A DNA stretch of 8,035 bases from Deltaproteobacteria bacterium (GTDB lineage: Bacteria > Desulfobacterota > JADFXK01), in contig JADFYA010000049.1 of the NCBI GenBank assembly GCA_015233285.1, positions 6,044 to 14,078 on the forward strand. Reading direction: 5' to 3'. Made by a program: the position numbers and the translations under genes. The notes under the pieces are model-generated. The model did not search any database. It was given only the letters and a program-made list of their open reading frames with translations, and was not told the origin of the DNA. Within the stretch, counting starts at the first letter, position 1. Every line of letters starts with the position of its first letter. This document shows, piece by piece, positions 1-4,639 of the stretch.

Positions 1-712
1 TAACAGCATTGGATATGACATGGGACATGGCTCTGCTAAGACTGGGGACATCTCCCCAAATGCTTCGACCGCTCAGCTTCTCGGATATCTTTATATCAAA
101 TTGAAGATCACGTCCGATGGTCAGATCATCTACCGACGCCAGACCTTTTTCCATGAGGTGTTCGACCTCCAAGGATGCCATGGAAAAATTCGGAGCCCCC
201 TTTTCCGTGGCCGCCAGAGTCAGAATATCGTTGATCAGATGAGCCAGATGACTTCCGCATTGATTAATATCGCGAATGAAATCAGCTTGTCTGGGGCTAA
301 GACAACCGGCATAGCCATCTTGAAGAATCTGAGAGAATCCGATGATGCCGTTTAACGGAGTGCGCAGTTCATGAGACATACTGGTCAGGAAATTCATTTT
401 GGCTTGCTCTGCGGCCTGTCCGGCTTCTTGGGCATAGTGTAGTTTCAGGTTAACCCGGACCAAAGATTGTTTAAGTTTGGATAGTTCGGTTTCTTTTTCC
501 GCCAACTCATGTTCCAAGGCGGCCAGGCCGGCTCCGTTTTTTGATGCCTCACGGGCCTGCTGGTGGATAAGGGCGATGAGTTCTTTTTTTGGCATTTGCT
601 CCAGGTGGGCGCCCAGGAAATGGTCGGATACAGCGTCCTGGTCGGGATAGTTGTCCGACAGATTGGTTCGGGCTAGTGCGGCGTGGCCGGCGTTGAACAG
701 ATATGGCAGCAT
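1..712 (-). CDS. Soluble sensor histidine kinase, N-terminal part (runs off left edge)
   Basis: This is the first 237 codons of a histidine kinase whose C-terminus lies beyond position 1. I translated the minus strand from ATG at 710-712. The H-box SMSHELRTPLN (residues 111-121) carries the autophosphorylated His114 and is followed by a typical HisKA dimerisation helix pair to about residue 175. The visible end (GDVPSLSRAMSHVISNAV, residues 220-237) is the beginning of the HATPase N-box, so the ATP-binding core is cut off. The first ~55 residues match no domain I recognise. Residues ~60-108 are rich in Glu, Lys, Ala and Leu and look like a coiled coil. There is no signal peptide or membrane segment, so the kinase is probably cytoplasmic and takes its input through the N-terminal region or a partner. 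The start is fixed by a perfect AGGAGG eight bases upstream. A receiver domain beyond the edge (hybrid kinase) is possible but not visible. Confidence 0.9.
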   Translation of the reverse strand, partial: MLPYLFNAGHAALARTNLSDNYPDQDAVSDHFLGAHLEQMPKKELIALIHQQAREASKNGAGLAALEHELAEKETELSKLKQSLVRVNLKLHYAQEAGQAAEQAKMNFLTSMSHELRTPLNGIIGFSQILQDGYAGCLSPRQADFIRDINQCGSHLAHLINDILTLAATEKGAPNFSMASLEVEHLMEKGLASVDDLTIGRDLQFDIKISEKLSGRSIWGDVPSLSRAMSHVISNAV

Positions 713-720
713 GGCTGGTC

Positions 721-726
721 CCTCCT
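721..726 (-). promoter_or_regulatory. Strong Shine-Dalgarno for the histidine kinase
   Basis: On the minus strand this reads AGGAGG, eight bases before the ATG at 712. It is the best ribosome binding site of the window. It decides the start of the kinase, because the frame stays open further upstream. Confidence 0.8.
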
Positions 727-764
727 GGTCACAGTTAATGGATACAGTTTAATATTTGTCTGTT

Positions 765-773
765 TGTATAGCA
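765..773 (-). promoter_or_regulatory. Possible extended -10 promoter for the histidine kinase
   Basis: The minus strand reads TGCTATACA, which fits an extended -10 element (TGn followed by TATACA). It would place a transcription start near 757 and give a leader of about 45 bases. I found no convincing -35 box at the usual distance, so this is a weak, motif-only call. Confidence 0.25.
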
Positions 774-854
774 AGTAACGCGCCAAGTCTTACCGTGGAG
801 TTATTTTATTAATATCTAATGGCATTTTTCATTTATCAGGAGCGGCAACAATTG

Positions 855-887
855 CCTGCCGGGCATTATTTACCACGGCCGGGCAGG
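855..887. repeat. Imperfect inverted repeat (hairpin)
   Basis: The arms cctgccgggc (855-864) and gccgggcagg (878-887) pair at nine of ten positions around a 13-base loop. No T-run follows on either strand, so this is not an intrinsic terminator. The core gccgggca occurs twice as a direct repeat (858-865 and 878-885). Its inverse tgcccgg lies at 910-916, so a second, competing stem is possible. Confidence 0.5.
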
Positions 888-1001
888 ATGGGATTGCCTA
901 AATTTGCCGTGCCCGGTTAGCCTGAATCAAGGCAAGCTCGGCAGAAAGCCTTGAAGAAGGATTTAGTCCGGGTCCAACTCCTGGTTAAGGCTACATTTGA
1001 T

Positions 1002-1031
1002 TTGACTTTACCCGGTGCTGTTTGGTAACTT
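1002..1031 (+). promoter_or_regulatory. Weak sigma-70-like promoter candidate for the cNMP/FliG_C-like gene
   Basis: TTGACT (1002-1007) matches five of six bases of the -35 consensus. TAACTT (1026-1031), 18 bases further on, keeps the first, second and last bases of the -10 consensus. Transcription would start near 1038 and leave a leader of roughly 130 bases that contains the dyad at 1064-1080. The call rests on motif reading only. Confidence 0.25.
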
Positions 1032-1063
1032 TCTCTTCAAGCGACCTATCCTTTCATCCGCAA

Positions 1064-1080
1064 TTGTTTTATCTTAACAA
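1064..1080. promoter_or_regulatory. TTGTT-N7-AACAA dyad, possible operator
   Basis: A perfect five-base inverted repeat, TTGTT and AACAA separated by seven bases, lies about 87 bases before the start codon at 1167. Its size resembles a half-site pair for a CRP/FNR-type regulator, though the 7-base spacer and the half-site sequence differ from the classical TGTGA-N6-TCACA and TTGAT-N4-ATCAA forms. Autoregulation by the downstream gene product would be a guess. A repeat this short can arise by chance. Confidence 0.25.
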
Positions 1081-1166
1081 CGTGATATCCCGGCCTCAAA
1101 AATATTTGCGTCCGCTGAGCCTTTGGCGACAAGACGAACACAGAATTCAACATCGGGCTACTAAAT

Positions 1167-2381
1167 ATGAGCAAAACGACCTTTACCACTAAGGCTTATC
1201 CTAAGGGGCTAGTCATCTTTAAGGAGAACTCACGTGGCGATGCGGCCTTTATTGTCAAATTAGGCGCGGTGGAAATTTCAAAATTGATTTTGGGCCGAAA
1301 GGTCGTGCTGGGAGTCTTCAGAGAGGGACAGGTCTTTGGGGAAATGGCCCTGATCAATACGGTTAAGCGAACAGCCACGGCTACGGCCCTGGAATATACC
1401 GAACTAATACATATCACTAAAGATCAATTGATGGTTGCTTTGGGAAGGTCTCCTAAGATAGTGGAAAGCCTGGTTGTGGCTTTGGTTAATCGACTGATCC
1501 ATACTACCGAAATACTATCGGGGATAGCCGGGCGTGATTTTTTGATGGGGGCCGCGATGATTTTGGACTTGATGTCGTCTTTGCTTCGTCAATGCGGCCA
1601 GGAAGACATTATCCCACATGGACTGGCTCGAGAAGGAATCAAGAAGATCATGAACGTCCCCGGCTCGAGGGTCGACAGCCTGTTTACTAAGTTGCGGGAT
1701 ATAAACCTGATTCGATTAGTCCCGGTCGACGGGCGGCTGGGATTGCAGTTGGTCAATTATTTAAAATTTGTGAACCGGGTTGAGGAACTGATGGAGCGCC
1801 TGGAAGAGACGGGGGAGGATCTATTTCCGGAAAACGCGTTTATCGATCTGACTGAGATGGCTGGAATGATGAACACATCTGAAAGAGATGTGCTTAATCA
1901 ACTAGCCGCAGGACAAATCCCGGAACGGCACATCTATTTTGATCGGGAGGGGATATCCGCCTGGTTCGACAAGCAGGGGTTCAATGATAAAGCCATGCTC
2001 GACCAATTCTCAGGGGAGTGGGAGAACCTGCTCGACGACGTAACGGATATCCCGAGCCAACCCGTCGAGGCCGAGGGAAGAAAAAGCAAGGCCATGCCGA
2101 AAAGGATGCCGAAGGTATCGCTTTATGATCTGTCAAGACTGAAACCCGATGGAATCAAAAAAATTTTCAATCATATCGGGATGTACAATTTGAGTCTGGC
2201 CTTAAAGGTGATGCCGCCGGAACATCAAGAAGCCATTCTGTCAAGTATTCCGCAACAAGCGGCGCAATTGATCCGGGATGAGATGGCCCAGTTGCCGGAC
2301 GCGACCGAGGAAAAGCTCCAATCCATCGAACAGGAGATCGTTGTCTGTTTGCAGGAGTTTTTATTTAGGAGTGAGGACTAG
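1167..2381 (+). CDS. Cyclic-nucleotide-binding protein with HTH-like regions and a FliG C-terminal-like domain
   Basis: The 404-residue protein begins with a CRP/PKA-type cyclic-nucleotide-binding domain (about 1-118). Its phosphate-binding cassette is FGEMAL (57-62, Glu59) followed by KRTATATA with the phosphate-contacting Arg68. A likely connecting helix (95-118) leads to a winged-helix-like stretch (about 150-195) resembling the Crp HTH, though divergent. Residues 226-271 resemble an excisionase/MerR-type HTH. After a charged, proline-containing linker (about 290-317), residues 318-400 resemble the FliG C-terminal domain, including LSLALK, an alanine/arginine helix and RDEMA. There is no FliG N or middle domain and no membrane segment. 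The ATG at 1167 is the first start after an in-frame stop and gives a complete domain; its Shine-Dalgarno is poor. The gene appears monocistronic, and converges on the chemosensory operon. The role is unknown: a nucleotide-responsive regulator or a flagellar motor effector are both possible. Confidence 0.85.
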   Translation: MSKTTFTTKAYPKGLVIFKENSRGDAAFIVKLGAVEISKLILGRKVVLGVFREGQVFGEMALINTVKRTATATALEYTELIHITKDQLMVALGRSPKIVESLVVALVNRLIHTTEILSGIAGRDFLMGAAMILDLMSSLLRQCGQEDIIPHGLAREGIKKIMNVPGSRVDSLFTKLRDINLIRLVPVDGRLGLQLVNYLKFVNRVEELMERLEETGEDLFPENAFIDLTEMAGMMNTSERDVLNQLAAGQIPERHIYFDREGISAWFDKQGFNDKAMLDQFSGEWENLLDDVTDIPSQPVEAEGRKSKAMPKRMPKVSLYDLSRLKPDGIKKIFNHIGMYNLSLALKVMPPEHQEAILSSIPQQAAQLIRDEMAQLPDATEEKLQSIEQEIVVCLQEFLFRSED

Positions 2382-2525
2382 GCGATATGACCGGTATCAG
2401 GTTATCTAACCCTGAATGTCTTTATTAAAGTCAAGAAAAAGCATAACCCGGAGGACACGGAGAGAGGAAAAAACAAGGCGCCTGTTTTCATTAAGGGTCT
2501 TATTCTCTTTAAGACAACGGAAAAA
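2382..2525. other. Convergent intergenic gap
   Basis: The 144 bases between the two convergent stop codons hold a short imperfect hairpin just after the plus-strand gene (2398-2414, one bulge and a two-base loop), a purine-rich stretch with two CGGAG units nine bases apart (2449-2462), a possible minus-strand terminator (2468-2488), and a six-base-stem hairpin with a seven-base loop (2497-2515) that lacks a T-run. No gene is seen. Confidence 0.5.
2468..2488 (-). terminator. Possible weak terminator of the chemosensory operon
   Basis: Read on the minus strand, a seven-pair stem with one bulged base and a GCGC loop ends in GTTTTTT, about 40 bases after the stop codon of the REC-GGDEF gene. The stem is AT-rich at its base and the T-run overlaps it. 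Termination would therefore be modest, possibly in both directions. Confidence 0.35.
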
Positions 2526-3521
2526 TCATGACATCAATGCCCACCTGACCTGGTTACGGCCGCTTCTTTTGGCCTGGTATAGGGCTTGGTCGGCTGTGGT
2601 GACCAATATCGCGTTGGGCAGATCTTTTTCAGGCAAAATAGAAGCGGCACCGATACTGATCGTCACCCGATCACTGACTTCAGACTTGGCATGGGATATA
2701 TTTAGTTCCTCCACTTTGGCTCGAATGGCCTGGGCCAGAAGCACGGCTCCTGTTATGTCGGTTTCGGGCAAGATTATGGCAAATTCTTCCCCGCCGTAAC
2801 GGGCGGCAAAATCACCACCCCGCTTCAGGCTGTGATTCAATGTCTTAGACACATTCCGCAAACATTCGTCGCCGGCCTGGTGTCCATAGGTGTCATTGTA
2901 CAATTTGAAATAGTCTATATCTATCATGAGCATTGATAACTGACTGCCGGTTCTGGTGGCGCGCCTCCACTCCTGATCCAGGTAGACATCAAAACAGCGG
3001 CGGTTGGCGATATTGGTCAGCCCGTCAAGCTCGGATAGTCGCTGTAACATCAGATTCGCCTCTTGGAGTTGTTTGGTCACTTCCAGCAGCTCCTGTTCCC
3101 GTGCCTTCCGCCGGTCCATCTCGTACTTTAGTTTCAGCAAGGACCGCACTCTGGCAAACAGCTCCGTCCTGTCCACCGGTTTGGCGATAAAGTCCATCGC
3201 CCCGGCGGCAAAGGCTAACTGCAGTTTTTCTTTTTCAGACATGGCCGTGACCATGATGATCGGGATGTCCTTTAATTGCTTGGACATGTTGATCCGGTGG
3301 CAGAGTTCATAGCCGTCCATTTGAGGCATAATGATGTCGCTGATAATCAAGTCAGGGGCATGGTCATCCAAATATTCCAATGCCTCCAGACCATTGCCGG
3401 CAACCGCCACCCGGTAGTTGTTCCCTTCAAGAAGAGATTGTAACAGGAGAGCCTGGGTGGCGCTATCTTCTACAATTAATATAGTTGCGGTGCTTCCTTC
3501 CTGGCTGGCCAATAAGTCCAT
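2526..3521 (-). CDS. Response regulator diguanylate cyclase (REC-GGDEF), WspR-like
   Basis: This 331-residue protein is a two-domain output regulator making cyclic di-GMP from two GTP in the cytoplasm. The receiver (about 12-130) has acidic residues Glu18 and Asp19, phosphoacceptor Asp62 (SDIIMP), Thr92 and Lys114, so phosphorylation should work. A charged helical linker (about 131-163) leads to the GGDEF domain (about 164-328). That domain has the metal site in MIDIDYFK (Asp201), the nucleotide-binding NDTYGHQAGD, and an intact active-site GGEEF (243-247). The product-inhibition I-site is present as RGGD (234-237), nine residues before GGEEF as in PleD, so feedback inhibition is expected. 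It is the last gene of the operon, 49 bases after cheB, and AGGTGAGG precedes its ATG. The likely phosphodonor is the adjacent CheA. Order and architecture match WspR, but orthology is not shown. Confidence 0.93.
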   Translation of the reverse strand: MDLLASQEGSTATILIVEDSATQALLLQSLLEGNNYRVAVAGNGLEALEYLDDHAPDLIISDIIMPQMDGYELCHRINMSKQLKDIPIIMVTAMSEKEKLQLAFAAGAMDFIAKPVDRTELFARVRSLLKLKYEMDRRKAREQELLEVTKQLQEANLMLQRLSELDGLTNIANRRCFDVYLDQEWRRATRTGSQLSMLMIDIDYFKLYNDTYGHQAGDECLRNVSKTLNHSLKRGGDFAARYGGEEFAIILPETDITGAVLLAQAIRAKVEELNISHAKSEVSDRVTISIGAASILPEKDLPNAILVTTADQALYQAKRSGRNQVRWALMS

Positions 3522-3570
3522 GTCTTCCTCACCTGGCTTTAATAATCCCTAAAATCCGGTAAACCACTCC

Positions 3571-4623
3571 TTAATTGGTGTGATTAACCAATGAAATCAA
3601 TTGGTTGACTATTTCTTCCGGCGTTAGAATATGCGTGACGGCATTCAGCCTGATCGCCTCTCCGGGCATCCCATGAATGACGGAACTTTCCTTGTCTTGA
3701 ACTAGAGTAATCGCGCCACGGTCCCGCATTATTTTTAGCTCTACCGCCCCGTCTTTGCCCATGCCGGTGAGAAGCACACCGATGGCCCGCGGCCCAAAAG
3801 CCTGAGCCACGGAACGGAAAAGGAAAGATATGGCCGGGCGGAGACCGTTTTCTGGCGGTGCTTTGCTGGTCATCAATCGACCCTCTGAGGTAATCCCCAT
3901 ATGGGAGTCATCGGGCGCCAGGTAGGCGTGCCCTGGTTTGACCCGTTCTCCGGCCTCGGCCAGGTGGACCGGAAGACCGGTGGAAGATGAAAGCCAGTCA
4001 GCGAATCCATCGACAAAGCCTGGGCTGATGTGCTGGGCGATCAAAATAGGCGCCGAGAAATCTCGCGGCAATTTAGACAGGATGAGTTGAATGACCGGAG
4101 GGCCGCCAAGAGAGGCTCCGATAGCCACCAGTTCGAATACCTGACCCGCGGTTCGGGGCTTGATTCGGGAGATCATGTCCACCCCGGCCGGGTCCCGTGA
4201 TACCCTGGGCAGGCGTCGGATAACTTTGACTTCGGACATCAATATCACCGTTTGGATCAGTTTGGCCACCTCCGGTTCAGACTCGGGATGCCCCGGCCCG
4301 GCAGGTTTCCTCACTCCGGCCACTGCCCCGGCCGTCATAGCCTTGAAGGTATTTCTGACTTCCTCCGGATCCCAGATGGAACTGACTATGATGATGGGTA
4401 CCGGATGCGACTCCATGATTCTTCGGGTAGCTTCAATGCCGTCGAGCTTGGGCATGACGATGTCCATAGTGACCACATCGGGCCGCAATAACGGCACCAG
4501 CCTGACGGCTTCGGCTCCATCCGGGGCCGTGCCGACCACTTTGATCCGGCCGTCTTTCTCCAGGAGATGTTGGAGATACTCTCGCATGGTGGCCGAGTCG
4601 TCAACGATCAAGGCTTTGATCAT
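3571..4623 (-). CDS. cheB: Chemotaxis response regulator protein-glutamate methylesterase CheB
   Basis: The 350-residue protein has the usual CheB length and order. The receiver (about 1-122) has Asp8, Asp9, phosphoacceptor Asp54 (TMDIVMP), Ser81 and Lys106. The methylesterase domain (about 160-347) has the catalytic triad Ser171 (GASLGG), His198 (AQHISPGF) and Asp291 (TGMGKDGA), equivalent to Ser164, His190 and Asp286 of Salmonella CheB. The nucleophile motif reads S-L-G-G rather than the common S-T-G-G. The enzyme removes methyl groups from receptor glutamates (and can deamidate glutamines) to reset signalling, and is activated by phosphate from CheA. Only 16 bases separate it from the cheA stop codon, so translational coupling is likely; its own ribosome site (AAAGAG) is weak. 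In a Wsp-like reading it is the WspF counterpart, a negative control on cyclic di-GMP output. Confidence 0.95.
   Translation of the reverse strand: MIKALIVDDSATMREYLQHLLEKDGRIKVVGTAPDGAEAVRLVPLLRPDVVTMDIVMPKLDGIEATRRIMESHPVPIIIVSSIWDPEEVRNTFKAMTAGAVAGVRKPAGPGHPESEPEVAKLIQTVILMSEVKVIRRLPRVSRDPAGVDMISRIKPRTAGQVFELVAIGASLGGPPVIQLILSKLPRDFSAPILIAQHISPGFVDGFADWLSSSTGLPVHLAEAGERVKPGHAYLAPDDSHMGITSEGRLMTSKAPPENGLRPAISFLFRSVAQAFGPRAIGVLLTGMGKDGAVELKIMRDRGAITLVQDKESSVIHGMPGEAIRLNAVTHILTPEEIVNQLISLVNHTN
3574..3606 (-). repeat. Alternating ATTGGT/ACCAAT hairpins at the cheB 3' end
   Basis: Three related arms lie here: attggt (3574-3579), aaccaat (3586-3592) and attggtt (3600-3606). The middle arm can pair with either neighbour, giving a six-base stem with a seven-base loop or a seven-base stem with a seven-base loop. 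The structure covers the last codons of cheB and reaches to its stop codon, in the message that continues into the REC-GGDEF gene. A regulatory role is speculative. Confidence 0.4.
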
Positions 4624-4639
4624 AAGTTACTCTTTCGGT

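Larger units (their letters stand above)
713..1166. other. Long divergent intergenic region with short repeats
   Basis: These 454 bases separate the start codons of the divergent kinase and cyclic-nucleotide/FliG-like genes. I see no convincing open reading frame or RNA gene in it. It holds an AT-rich stretch (about 800-832), a cluster of GC-rich direct and inverted repeats (852-936), a weak plus-strand promoter candidate near 1002-1031 and a small dyad at 1064-1080. The length is generous for an otherwise compact window, so it may carry regulation for both genes or a small untranslated transcript. None of this is proven by the sequence. Confidence 0.6.

Noticed and set aside
20..355. Plus-strand open frame of 111 codons
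   Set aside because: It lies antisense to the histidine kinase, whose H-box and HisKA helices are clear, and its translation resembles no family.
855..887. GC-rich hairpin as an intrinsic terminator
   Set aside because: It lies upstream of both divergent genes and has no T-run on either side.
713..1166. Riboswitch or tRNA in the long intergenic region
   Set aside because: I could not find a cloverleaf, a T-loop motif or any riboswitch core I recognise, including a GEMM-type cyclic di-GMP aptamer.
1221..1236. AAGGAG followed seven bases later by GTG inside the cNMP gene, as an alternative start
   Set aside because: The GTG is out of frame and meets a stop after nine codons. The annotated ATG preserves a full cNMP domain.
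2497..2515. GTCTTA-N7-TAAGAC hairpin as a terminator
   Set aside because: No T-run follows the stem on either strand.
2416..2799. Plus-strand open frame of 127 codons starting in the convergent gap
   Set aside because: Most of it is antisense to the GGDEF domain. The translation is low-complexity Ser/Arg/Leu with no recognisable motif.
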